DNA from: Thermoplasmata archaeon
GTDB taxonomy: Archaea; Thermoplasmatota; DTKX01; JAHFTX01
Direction: 5' to 3'
DNA length: 64,000 bases
Assembly (NCBI GenBank): GCA_023265395.1
Contig: JAHFTX010000002.1
Span: 1 to 64,000 of the forward strand
Part shown: one piece after another, positions 44,286 to 56,587 of the stretch
Position numbering within the stretch: the stretch's first letter is position 1
Layout of the letters: every line of letters starts with the position of its first letter
Notes under the pieces: model-generated
The model's input: the letters and a program-made list of their open reading frames with translations, nothing else
Database searches by the model: none
Told to the model about the DNA's origin: nothing
Made by a program: the position numbers and the translations under genes

Positions 44286-44452
44286 TCAGCGAGGGTCACC
44301 GATGCGCCTGGCGATCAGTCGCTGCAGCTGGTGGCCGCTGCGGCGCGCCAACAGCACGGCCTTGCTGGAGGTGTGGTGCGCATCCTCGGCACACGGCCCG
44401 CCAAGTGCTCGCTCTTGCCCTGCCGCAGCAGCGCCGGCAGCTCGAGGGCCAT
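44286..44452 (-). pseudogene. Frameshifted small ORF upstream of the MBL hydrolase
   Basis: On the minus strand the ATG at 44,452 begins MALELPALLRQGKSEHLAG with nearly every third base G or C. The same GC3 signal then continues in a different frame (CAEDAHHTSSKAVLLARR, then SGHQLQRLIARRIG) to the TGA near 44,286, so the reading frame appears to shift at about 44,391-44,400. A CTTAGG box at about 44,472-44,480 lies 25 bases before the ATG, as expected for a leaderless gene. Without the shift the first frame stops after about 45 codons. It may be a recent pseudogene, a sequencing or assembly error, or a programmed shift. No family is recognised. Confidence 0.4.
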
Positions 44453-44592
44453 GCAGTCGGCGCAGTGGCCGACACCTAAGTAGGAGAGGTACGGATGGAC
44501 GGAGTGTCCAAGGCGACGGCCGCAGGATGACCGCGATAGGGCGCCTGCTCCTGGGTCGGCGGGGGCTCCAGTGTGGGTGGTGCGAACGAGGG

Positions 44593-44625
44593 TTTATGGG
44601 TATCCACACGTACACATACGTGTAC
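44593..44625 (+). promoter_or_regulatory. TATA-like box and operator-like palindrome of vapBC
   Basis: TTTATG at 44,593-44,598 is followed by a perfect inverted repeat, ACACGTA-CACA-TACGTGT (44,606-44,623), directly before the vapB ATG at 44,626. A palindrome between TATA box and start codon is where a type II antitoxin would bind to repress its own operon. The overlapping GTACAC/GTGTAC repeat (44,610-44,625) reinforces the symmetry. Confidence 0.55.
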
Positions 44626-44850
44626 ATGGGTACGAAGACGCTCACCATCACACAGGAGGCCTATGAGCGCCTCCGGGCACACAAAGGGCCGTCCGAGAGC
44701 TTCACCGATGTGGTGCTGCGGCTGACCGAGCGGCCCTCCCTCCTCTCGTTCGCCGGGCTCCTCCCGTCGAAGTCGGTGGACGCTATCGAAGCGCAGATCA
44801 CGCAACGGGAAGCGATCCGGACGAAGAGGGACCGGGAGGAATACCGCTGA
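44626..44850 (+). CDS. vapB: VapB-type antitoxin (UPF0330/DUF217)
   Basis: A 74-residue antitoxin of the archaeal UPF0330/DUF217 group. The N-terminal part TKTLTITQEAYERLRAHKGP is a ribbon-helix-helix DNA-binding segment, followed by ESFTDVVLRLTERPSLLSFA and a charged C-terminal tail that would wrap around the toxin. It represses its own promoter and neutralises VapC. The operator palindrome abuts its ATG. The toxin reading frame overlaps its stop codon. An upstream in-frame ATG at 44,596 would lie inside the TATA region and is less likely. Confidence 0.85.
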   Translation: MGTKTLTITQEAYERLRAHKGPSESFTDVVLRLTERPSLLSFAGLLPSKSVDAIEAQITQREAIRTKRDREEYR

Positions 44851-45239
44851 TCCTCGACACGTGCTTCATCCTCGACTTGTGGCGCGGTCACCCAGGGGCG
44901 ATGAAGGCCGCCGAGCAGTTGGACAACGTCAGCGCCCCACTCTACATCCCTTCGGTGGTGGGCTTCGAGCTCTGGATCGGTGTCCAGCGTGTCCATCGCC
45001 CGCGGGTGGAGGCCGAGCGTATCACGTCCTTTCTGGATAGCTATCCCGTACTCAGCCTCACCATGGCTGATTGTAAAGAGGCCGGAGTCCTCGACCATGA
45101 GCTCAGCCGGCGGGGCGTGGTCCTCCCAACGGTCGACCTCTTGCTCGCAGGCATGGCCCGCGCGCGATCGGAGATCCTCCTGACACGAGACCACGCGCTG
45201 TTGGACCTCGCACCACGCGTCCTAGCCCAAGGCTACTGA
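44847..45239 (+). CDS. vapC: VapC-type PIN-domain ribonuclease toxin, apparent CTG start
   Basis: A 130-residue PIN-domain protein with the acidic active site D4 (ILDTCFILDLW), E41 (GFELWIG), D97 (TVDLLLAG) and D115 (TRDHALLD), complete for an RNase that cleaves RNA, often tRNA. The in-frame position that would normally hold ATG is CTG (44,847), which overlaps the vapB TGA as CTGA, mirroring the usual ATGA coupling. The next in-frame start-like codon, TTG at 44,877, would remove D4 and the first strand. So CTG initiation, or a one-base change in the sequence, is most likely. Confidence 0.82.
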   Translation: MILDTCFILDLWRGHPGAMKAAEQLDNVSAPLYIPSVVGFELWIGVQRVHRPRVEAERITSFLDSYPVLSLTMADCKEAGVLDHELSRRGVVLPTVDLLLAGMARARSEILLTRDHALLDLAPRVLAQGY

Positions 45240-45276
45240 GTGGTTCTCCCGTGGCGCACGCGGTTCGTGGGCGCCC

Positions 45277-46176
45277 CTAGCTGCGGCCAATGTGGCGGGT
45301 GTAGAGGTCGACGGCCCGAGCGCTGGTGTTCCAGCGACCGCCCTGCTTGAGCGCCGGGAGCGCGCCCTGGTGTGCCCGAAGGGCCAGGTAGTGTGCGCTG
45401 TAGCCTGCCTGCTTGGGGAAGGTCCCCAATGGTTTGAGGGAATCCTGCTTCGTCCCCACCTGGTCGAGGAGGTCGAGCAACGATGCGGCCATGGCTCTTC
45501 GCATGAGCTGCTCAAGGGGAGAGAGGTCCCCGGTGTGGCCGGCCTCCAACGACGCCAGGTAGACCCTACGGTCAGCGGGTCCAAGGTGGATGGGCGGCCA
45601 ATTCCTCTTCAAGAAGTGTAGGTTGAGGAGCAGACGCCCGACCCGCCCATTGCCATCGGTGAACGGATGGATCGATTCGAACCGATGGTGCATCCAGGTG
45701 GCCAGCGCGAAGGTCTCCTCGCCGCCAAGGTCGCGGCGGTCGTACTCGCCAAGCCACTGCTCCATCTGCGCCACGACATGCTCCATCGACGGTGGCCGAT
45801 GCACCGTCCCGCGGATCCGGACGTTGACCCGCCGCCACTGACCCGCGTCCTTGCCCTGTAGGTCCTTGAACACCGATTCGTGGAGCTCGAGGACCACGAC
45901 GAGGCTGAGGGGCGACTTCTTGCGAGCACGCAGGCTCCGAAACGCCCGTTCGTGCTGCAGCGTCTCGACGATATCAGATACCGGGCGGTCCGCGACGCCT
46001 CTCTCCTCCAGGAGCAACCGCTCGACATCGGCCCAGGTCAGCGTGTTGCCTTCGAGGGCGTTGGTCCCCCACGTGTTGAGAGCCGCCGTCCGCTTCCACA
46101 CCCCCTCCGGCAAGTCTTCGAGGGCGCGTCGCGTCAGGAGTTCGGACCGCAAGTCACGAAGTATGCTATCATCCAT
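45277..46176 (-). CDS. Fic-domain AMP-transferase (class II, self-inhibited)
   Basis: A 299-residue Fic/DOC-family enzyme. The catalytic motif is intact: HPFTDGNGRVGR (170-181). An N-terminal inhibitory helix with T38-x3-E42-G-N (TNALEGN) marks a class II Fic, in which the Glu blocks productive ATP binding until the helix is displaced. The long regulatory helices before the core match this class. Fic enzymes usually transfer AMP to Ser/Thr/Tyr of target proteins, and many act as toxins or stress regulators. A C-terminal domain of about 80 residues follows the core. A strong TTTATAAATA box (46,199-46,208) lies about 28 bases upstream of the ATG. It is convergent with vapC. Confidence 0.92.
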   Translation of the reverse strand: MDDSILRDLRSELLTRRALEDLPEGVWKRTAALNTWGTNALEGNTLTWADVERLLLEERGVADRPVSDIVETLQHERAFRSLRARKKSPLSLVVVLELHESVFKDLQGKDAGQWRRVNVRIRGTVHRPPSMEHVVAQMEQWLGEYDRRDLGGEETFALATWMHHRFESIHPFTDGNGRVGRLLLNLHFLKRNWPPIHLGPADRRVYLASLEAGHTGDLSPLEQLMRRAMAASLLDLLDQVGTKQDSLKPLGTFPKQAGYSAHYLALRAHQGALPALKQGGRWNTSARAVDLYTRHIGRS

Positions 46177-46443
46177 GCTCTAACATGAACGCATATAGTA
46201 TTTATAAAGAGATAGTCGTTGATGTGCATGAGTACCTAATCAAATAGATATCGGACTCACCGTCTCGGCTCCCCGAAGCAACCACAACGAGGGGAGCAGA
46301 TGCAGCGATGGATGGTGCTGGGTGGCCGGGGTGCGGGCGTGGGTGCCTGACCCTGCCAAGACTGAGGCAAGATGCAACCGGACTTCGCAGATGCCCTAGG
46401 GGGGAGGGTGCGAGGTCGTGATGATGACGGCTCGGGTGCGAGC
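46177..46443. other. AT-rich intergenic stretch between the Fic and RidA genes
   Basis: Bases 46,180-46,260 are markedly AT-rich, with TATAG, TTTATAAA and AATAGATATC, in sharp contrast to the GC-rich genome. They contain the Fic promoter. The remaining part to 46,443 is GC-rich and holds no convincing gene, RNA or repeat that I can see. Confidence 0.5.
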
Positions 46444-46836
46444 CTACTCATCGTCGAGGTAGGCGATCGCCTCGATCTCGATGGGCGAGTCGAGCGGCAG
46501 GCCGCTGATCTGCACCGCCGAGCGCGCCGGACGCACCGTGCCCAGATGGGTCTCGTAGACCTCGTTGACGGCCGCGAAGTCCGCCATGTCCTTGAGGAAG
46601 ATGGTGACCTTGACGACATCGTCGAAGGTGGCGCCCGCACTCTCGAGCACGCGCACGACGTTGGCCAGGGCGATCCTAGTGGCCGCACGGATGTCGCTGC
46701 GTTCGACGTTGCGCGTCAGTGGGTCGATGGGGACCTGGCCGCTGATGAACAGCAGGTGGCCCACCCGCAGCCCGGGGGAATAGGGCGCCGCCGGTGGGGC
46801 GCCACCCTTGGGGAAGATTGCCTCCTTGGTCGCCAT
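46444..46836 (-). CDS. ridA: RidA/YjgF-family enamine/imine deaminase
   Basis: A 130-residue RidA protein. It has the SPGLRVGHLLFISGQVPID opening, the 'TRIALANVVRVLESAGATFD' helix, and the catalytic Arg in RPARSAVQISGLPLDSPIEI plus the following EIEAIAYL. RidA hydrolyses reactive enamine/imine intermediates such as 2-aminoacrylate and protects PLP enzymes. The ATG at 46,836 matches the family start and avoids a poor N-terminal extension. It stands alone on the minus strand. Confidence 0.92.
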   Translation of the reverse strand: MATKEAIFPKGGAPPAAPYSPGLRVGHLLFISGQVPIDPLTRNVERSDIRAATRIALANVVRVLESAGATFDDVVKVTIFLKDMADFAAVNEVYETHLGTVRPARSAVQISGLPLDSPIEIEAIAYLDDE

Positions 46837-46915
46837 CGGACACCGCTGTGCCGCGACAGGGAGGCGCTCCCCCATCAACCCTTGCGTCGGACCCTTCGAG
46901 CCTGCGTCAGCATGT

Positions 46916-47455
46916 TCAGATGAACAGCGTGATCTGGCTGTCCTTGGCAGCGGCGATGAAGCTGCCCACGGAGGCGACCCCGCTGACCTCGTCGATGAGG
47001 TCTTGCTCCGACACGCCCATCACCTCGAGGGTCAGGTCGCAGGCGAGCAGCTTGACACCCAGCGCCTGGCTGTCGGCGAGCAACTGGGCAAGGGGCGTGG
47101 CGTTGGCCTTGGCCATGCGCGATTTGATCATCGCGTCCCCCAGGCCCAGCAGGTGCATCTTCGAGAGAGAGGCCTTCTGCAGCCCGCCCTTGCGGAGCAG
47201 GTTGAGCCCCCAGAAGGTGAAGAACACCGTCGTCTCGAGGCCGAAGGCTGCCGCACCGTTGGCGATGATGAAGGCAGCGTAGGCCTTGTCTAGGTCGCCG
47301 CTGTGGACGACCAGGGTCGCCTTGCGCACCGCACCCTCCTGACCTGCGGCAAGCGGCACCACAGCCCCGGTCGCCACGCACCCATGGGCTGCAGGGTCGA
47401 TCGGCTCGAGTTGCTCGCCGTGGAGGTTGAAGGTCGGCACCTGGGCTGCCGTCAC
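46916..47455 (-). CDS. DsrE2-like sulfurtransferase/peroxiredoxin-like protein
   Basis: A 179-residue DsrE/DsrF-superfamily protein. The core has KATLVVHSGDLDKAYAAFII, then ETTVFFTFWGLNLLRK, and the single conserved Cys139 in KLLACDLTLEVMGV, the DsrE2 pattern. Such proteins carry or transfer sulfane sulfur, typically with TusA. The GTG start overlaps the tusA TGA as GTGA, so the pair is translationally coupled and is best read as a sulfur-relay module. The sulfur acceptor is unknown. Confidence 0.88.
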   Translation of the reverse strand: MTAAQVPTFNLHGEQLEPIDPAAHGCVATGAVVPLAAGQEGAVRKATLVVHSGDLDKAYAAFIIANGAAAFGLETTVFFTFWGLNLLRKGGLQKASLSKMHLLGLGDAMIKSRMAKANATPLAQLLADSQALGVKLLACDLTLEVMGVSEQDLIDEVSGVASVGSFIAAAKDSQITLFI

Positions 47456-47802
47456 TGGGCACCACCCCCTGCGTGGGTGTGGGCCCCGACATCGAGGCGG
47501 ACCTCCCGGAGCGACCCACCGCGGCGCACGAGGATGCGCCACGGGTTCTCCTTGTGGACGCCCGAGGGGAGCGCCTGAAGCAGGATGTCACCCGTGCTCG
47601 CCAGCGCCTGGGGAATCTCCGTGATCGAGGCGGGGTGGTCTCCGACGACTTCGAGGACCCCCCCGATGGGCAGGGCGTTGAGCGCCTTGCGCGTCTCGAC
47701 CAGCGGGGCAGGACAGACCTGTCCGCGCACGTCGATGCGTCGGTCAGGTTCTGGCAGGGTGGTCGGGGTCGTCGTTGTCATCGTCGGTCCTTCTGCGCTC
47801 AC
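47452..47802 (-). CDS. tusA: TusA-family sulfur carrier protein
   Basis: A 116-residue TusA protein. The defining motif RGQVCPAPLVETRKAL holds the sulfur-carrying Cys30 in CPxP. The rest follows the SirA/TusA two-layer fold (GGVLEVVGDHPASITEIPQA). It hands persulfide sulfur to partners such as DsrE2, which is encoded by the next gene. The GTG at 47,802 sits about 27-30 bases after an AATAATATG box (about 47,827-47,836), consistent with a leaderless transcript. An ATG seven codons on is an alternative. Confidence 0.9.
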   Translation of the reverse strand: MSAEGPTMTTTTPTTLPEPDRRIDVRGQVCPAPLVETRKALNALPIGGVLEVVGDHPASITEIPQALASTGDILLQALPSGVHKENPWRILVRRGGSLREVRLDVGAHTHAGGGAQ

Positions 47803-47945
47803 GGGCGCAACCCCGCGGACAGCGTCATATTATTTGATAGTACTGTCTGAAGAGGAGGAACATTACGCAATATTGACCATTTATTTGAGGTTGAGTCCCC
47901 CGAGACACCCCGTCCCTTTTGTCTGGAGGCTAGCCTGGACGCCCC
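47803..47945. promoter_or_regulatory. AT-rich divergent promoter region of tusA-dsrE2 and thioredoxin genes
   Basis: This 143-base gap is AT-rich for the genome. Read leftward, AATAATATG at 47,827-47,836 suits tusA. Read rightward, CATTTATTTG at 47,877-47,886 is a candidate for the thioredoxin gene, with a GGAGG near 47,925. A shared regulatory region for sulfur and thiol genes is plausible. Confidence 0.5.
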
Positions 47946-48329
47946 ATGGCCGCGGCTCGCAACCTTGCTGAGCTCGATGACGAAGGGCTGCTCGCCTTCG
48001 TGCGCGAGCACCCGGTGGTGTTCGTCGACTTCTGGGCTCCCTGGTGCCCACCCTGCCGAATCGTCGCACCGACGATCGAGGAGCTGGCGACTGAGCAGGA
48101 AGGCAGGGTCGCATTCGCCAAGGTCAACACCGAGGATCACAATACCGTCGCCTCGGGGCTGGGCATCAGCAGCATCCCCACCTTCGTGCTCTTCGTCGAT
48201 GGCAAGGCCGTCGCGGGGCTCGTCGGTGCTGCCCCCAAGCATGACCTTGAGGAGTTCATCACCAAGACAATCTCCGAAGCACATGATGGGGCCCACGACC
48301 ACGAGAGGGCGAGCGAGGCACGACGGTGA
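47946..48329 (+). CDS. Thioredoxin
   Basis: A 127-residue thioredoxin with the redox active site W33-C-P-P-C37 after VVFVDFWAP, a cis-Pro in SSIPTFVLFVDG, and a final helix. The C-terminal 25 residues (EAHDGAHDHERASEARR) are an added charged tail. CPPC rather than CGPC shifts the redox potential and is common in archaeal thioredoxins. It diverges from the tusA-dsrE2 pair across a shared AT-rich gap, hinting at joint regulation of thiol and sulfur chemistry. Confidence 0.9.
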   Translation: MAAARNLAELDDEGLLAFVREHPVVFVDFWAPWCPPCRIVAPTIEELATEQEGRVAFAKVNTEDHNTVASGLGISSIPTFVLFVDGKAVAGLVGAAPKHDLEEFITKTISEAHDGAHDHERASEARR

Positions 48330-48354
48330 CGATCCGAGCTGCCAGGGAGCACGA

Positions 48355-50145
48355 TCATCGGAGGGATGCGTTGATACGCGCCGCGAGCGCCGGTCCGACG
48401 CCATCGACCAGCTGCAGCTCCTCGAGCGACGCCTTGCGGATCGCCTCGACCGACCCAAAGTGCTGCAGCAGCGCGCGGCGCTTCGAATCGCCGACCCCGG
48501 GGATCGAATCGAGCGCCGAGCCTAGGGCGCGCTTGGCGCGCCGCGTGCGGTGGAACCCGATCGCGAAGCGGTGCGCCTCGTCGCGGACCCGCTGGAGCAG
48601 GTGCAGCGCCGGGCTGTCGCGCGGAAGCAGCACCGGTCGTAGGCGCGAGGGCAGGTAGACCTCCTCCTGGCGCTTGGCCAGGGCGGCGACCTGCAGTGTC
48701 AGCCCAAGCTCGCTCAGGGCCGCGATGGCCGCGCCCAGCTGCGTCGGGCCCCCATCGATGAGCACCAGGTCGGGCATCAGCGCACCCTCTTGTTGCAGAC
48801 GATGGTAACGGCGGTGCACCACCTCGCGCATCGAGGCGACGTCGTCCTGTCCCTCGACGGTGGTGATGGTGAACTTGCGGTAGCCGCCCTTGTCGGGGCG
48901 TCCGTCGGCAAACCGCACCATCGAGGCGACCACCTCGACGCCCTGGGTGTGCGAGACGTCGAAGCCCTCGATGATCAGCGGCGGTTGGGCAAGCTGCAGC
49001 ACCCGTCCGAGCTCGCTGACCCCGCTGCCCTTGCCCCGAGCGGCGGCCCGCGCCTCGCTCTGGAGGAGCGCCGAGGCGTTCTCCTCGGCCAGCGCCACCT
49101 GTTCGCGCTTGCGGCCGCGGCGGGGCAGCGTGATGGGCACCGATGCACCGCTGCCCCCCATCGCCGCGCGCCGGTGCCCGAGCCAGCGGCTGAGCAGCTG
49201 ATGGTCGGGCGGCAGGGCGGCGACGACCAGCTCCTGCGGGATCGGGCTGTCGCTGTAGTATTGCTGGATGAAGGCCTGCAGCAAGGCGCCGTCCTCCTCG
49301 CCGGCGGCGGCCTCGAGCACGTAGTGGGTGCGCCCGACCAGCCTCCCGCCGCGGAAGGGCAGCAGCACCACCAGCGTGGTCCGCGCGTCGCGCACGACCG
49401 TCAGCACGTCGATGTCGTCGAGGGCTGATCCGATGACGCGCTGTCGCGAGGCTGCCTTGCCCACCGCGCGCAGCTGGTCGCGCAACCGCGCCGCCTCCTC
49501 GTAGCGCTGGCTGTCGGAGGCGTCCACCATCTGTGCGCGCAACTGTCCGGTCAGGTCGCTGTGGCGTCCCGAGAGGAACAGGTCGGCCTCCTTGACCTTG
49601 GCGCCATAGCCCGTCGGATCCAGACAGGGGGCGCAGCAGAGCCCGATGTGGTAGGCAAGGCAGGCCATCGGCAGCAACGTGCGGCAGTCGCGGATGCCGA
49701 AGATCCGACGGGTGGCCTTGATCAGTCGGTTGGGGTCGGCCTCGTTGGGGAACGGCCCGAAGTAGCGAGCGCCGTCGGCGTGGATCCGGCGGACCTTGGA
49801 GATCCGCGGGATCGGGTCGTTGCTGAGCTTGATGTAGGGGTAGTGCTTGTCATCGCTCATCCGTGCGTTGAAGGGCGGGCGGTGGTGCTTGATCAGCGAG
49901 ATCTCCAGGCTCAGGCACTCGACGTCACCCTGGGCAAGGACATAGTCCACCGAGGTCGCGGTGGCGATCAGCTCGGGCACCATCGGCCGCGAGTCGTGGC
50001 CGCCGAGGTACTGTGCCACGCGCTTGCGCAGCGACGTGGCCTTCCCCACGTAGAGCACCCGCTCCGAGGCGGTGCGGAAGAGGTAGACCCCACTGGCGTC
50101 GGGCAGGGCGGCCGCGCGCTCCTTGAGGCTTGCCGCTACCGCCAT
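48355..50145 (-). CDS. uvrC: Excinuclease subunit UvrC
   Basis: A 596-residue UvrC. An N-terminal GIY-YIG nuclease (ASGVYLFRTASERVLYVGKA) makes the 3' cut. A central UVR helix pair (QRYEEAARLRDQLRAV) binds UvrB. An RNase H-like domain (PPLIIEGFDVSHTQG; DLVLIDGGPTQ) makes the 5' cut. Two HhH motifs at the C-terminus (LDSIPGVGDSKRRALLQHFG) bind DNA. It is the last gene of the uvrB-uvrA-uvrC operon, nine bases after uvrA. UvrABC in archaea is regarded as acquired from bacteria. Confidence 0.97.
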   Translation of the reverse strand: MAVAASLKERAAALPDASGVYLFRTASERVLYVGKATSLRKRVAQYLGGHDSRPMVPELIATATSVDYVLAQGDVECLSLEISLIKHHRPPFNARMSDDKHYPYIKLSNDPIPRISKVRRIHADGARYFGPFPNEADPNRLIKATRRIFGIRDCRTLLPMACLAYHIGLCCAPCLDPTGYGAKVKEADLFLSGRHSDLTGQLRAQMVDASDSQRYEEAARLRDQLRAVGKAASRQRVIGSALDDIDVLTVVRDARTTLVVLLPFRGGRLVGRTHYVLEAAAGEEDGALLQAFIQQYYSDSPIPQELVVAALPPDHQLLSRWLGHRRAAMGGSGASVPITLPRRGRKREQVALAEENASALLQSEARAAARGKGSGVSELGRVLQLAQPPLIIEGFDVSHTQGVEVVASMVRFADGRPDKGGYRKFTITTVEGQDDVASMREVVHRRYHRLQQEGALMPDLVLIDGGPTQLGAAIAALSELGLTLQVAALAKRQEEVYLPSRLRPVLLPRDSPALHLLQRVRDEAHRFAIGFHRTRRAKRALGSALDSIPGVGDSKRRALLQHFGSVEAIRKASLEELQLVDGVGPALAARINASLR

Positions 50146-50154
50146 CGTGCTCGC

Positions 50155-55253
<5,099 letters not shown>

Positions 55254-55322
55254 CGCCGCGCGCTATGCTAGGCCCCTCCTATATGAAGCTCCTCGGGAGG
55301 GCCCCGCAAGTGGCGCCGCGCC

Positions 55323-56510
55323 CTAGGCAGGCACGACCCACGGGGTGTTGGGCAACGTCGTCAGCGGCTGCGCGCCCTCGGCGGTGATCACGAAGGAATC
55401 CTCGGTGCCGACGGTGCCCAGGCCGCGCAGGGTGCACTTGGGCTCGAGCGCCACGACGTTGCCGGCGACCAGCTGGGTCGGCGCGTCCATGAGCACCGGC
55501 AGCTCGTCGACCTCGAGGCCGATGCCATGGCCGAGGAACCGCACCTTCTCCCCGCCGATGCCCATGAAGCCCGCGGCGATCCCCAGCTCCTCCGCCAGCG
55601 TGTGGGCGCGACGGTAGAGGTCACCAACGACCAGGCCCGGGCGCAGAATCGTGCGGAGCTCCGCGTAGATCTGCAGGCAGGCATCGTGGGCCTCCGCCAG
55701 CGGCGGCGGCAGCCCGCCGACCACCAGCACGCGGGCGCAGTCGGAGACGTAGCCGGCACAGTTGCCGGCATAGTCGATCAGGAGCGGTTCGCCGACGCCG
55801 ATGGTGCGCAGCCCGGGTCCGTAGGGGACGGCCACGTGGCTGCCCCAGCCGCCGTTGGCGCTGTCGAGGCAGGTGCCCTGGGCGGTGCCGGCACCCGAGC
55901 CGAGGTGGCCAAAGTGCACCAGCACGTCCCAGCCACGGAACCGCACCGGCCCAAGGTGACCGGCGCGCCGCAGCGCGCTCTCGACGACGATGGCGATGTC
56001 GCGCTCGGCGATGCCCGCATGCAACGCCTCCTTGGCCGCCTGCAGCGCCGCGACGGTCTGCGCCGCCGCTCCGCGCAGGTAGCGCAGCTCGGTGGCGCTC
56101 TTGACCGACCGCTGGGTGCGGACGAGGTCGCTGACGTCGACGATGTCGCGCGGCGCCAGGGCGGAGCGCACCTTGCGCTCATACTGCACCGGCAGCACGT
56201 CGAGCTCCATCCCGATGGTCAGGCCCTGCGGCAGGCTTACGCTGGAGAAGGAGGTCATCGGCTCCACCGCGAACGGGCATTCGGCCCCCGCGCGCTCGAG
56301 CACGCGGCGCACCAGCAGCGTCGGGGCGGTCCCCTCGCCGCTGGGGACCCACAGCCAGCACTGCTGGGTGGTGCCAGCGTAGTAGTAGAGGTCTACCGGA
56401 TGACCGATCAGCGCGGCGTCGACCTGGCGCTCTGCCAAGGCACGCTGCAGCTGGGCCACTCGCCCGCGCAGCTCGGCCTCCGCGAAGGGGGCATCGCTGG
56501 CAAGGGCCAC
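55323..56510 (-). CDS. M24-family metallopeptidase (Xaa-Pro aminopeptidase-like)
   Basis: A 395-residue M24 enzyme with the N-terminal creatinase-like domain and C-terminal pita-bread domain. Metal ligands are in order: LLIDYAGNCAGYVSDCARVL (two Asp), GHGIGLEVDELP (His), VALEPKC (Glu) and GTEDSFVIT (Glu). It is thus a dinuclear Xaa-Pro aminopeptidase or related dipeptidase. The GTG at 56,510 has a CTTTTTGTG box 25 bases upstream, suggesting a leaderless mRNA; the frame stays open further upstream only as low-quality sequence inside the next gene. Confidence 0.87.
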   Translation of the reverse strand: MALASDAPFAEAELRGRVAQLQRALAERQVDAALIGHPVDLYYYAGTTQQCWLWVPSGEGTAPTLLVRRVLERAGAECPFAVEPMTSFSSVSLPQGLTIGMELDVLPVQYERKVRSALAPRDIVDVSDLVRTQRSVKSATELRYLRGAAAQTVAALQAAKEALHAGIAERDIAIVVESALRRAGHLGPVRFRGWDVLVHFGHLGSGAGTAQGTCLDSANGGWGSHVAVPYGPGLRTIGVGEPLLIDYAGNCAGYVSDCARVLVVGGLPPPLAEAHDACLQIYAELRTILRPGLVVGDLYRRAHTLAEELGIAAGFMGIGGEKVRFLGHGIGLEVDELPVLMDAPTQLVAGNVVALEPKCTLRGLGTVGTEDSFVITAEGAQPLTTLPNTPWVVPA

Positions 56511-56587
56511 GCCTGGGCAAGGTCGACGCGGCACAAAAAGGAGGCGAGGGTCCGGCCGATGCTGCCAGCCCGGAGGGCCCGCGCGCA

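Noticed and set aside
46180-46260. AT-rich patch as a replication origin or attachment site
   Set aside because: There are no repeated boxes or direct repeats, no initiator or integrase gene beside it, and its TATA box is sufficient to explain it as the Fic promoter.
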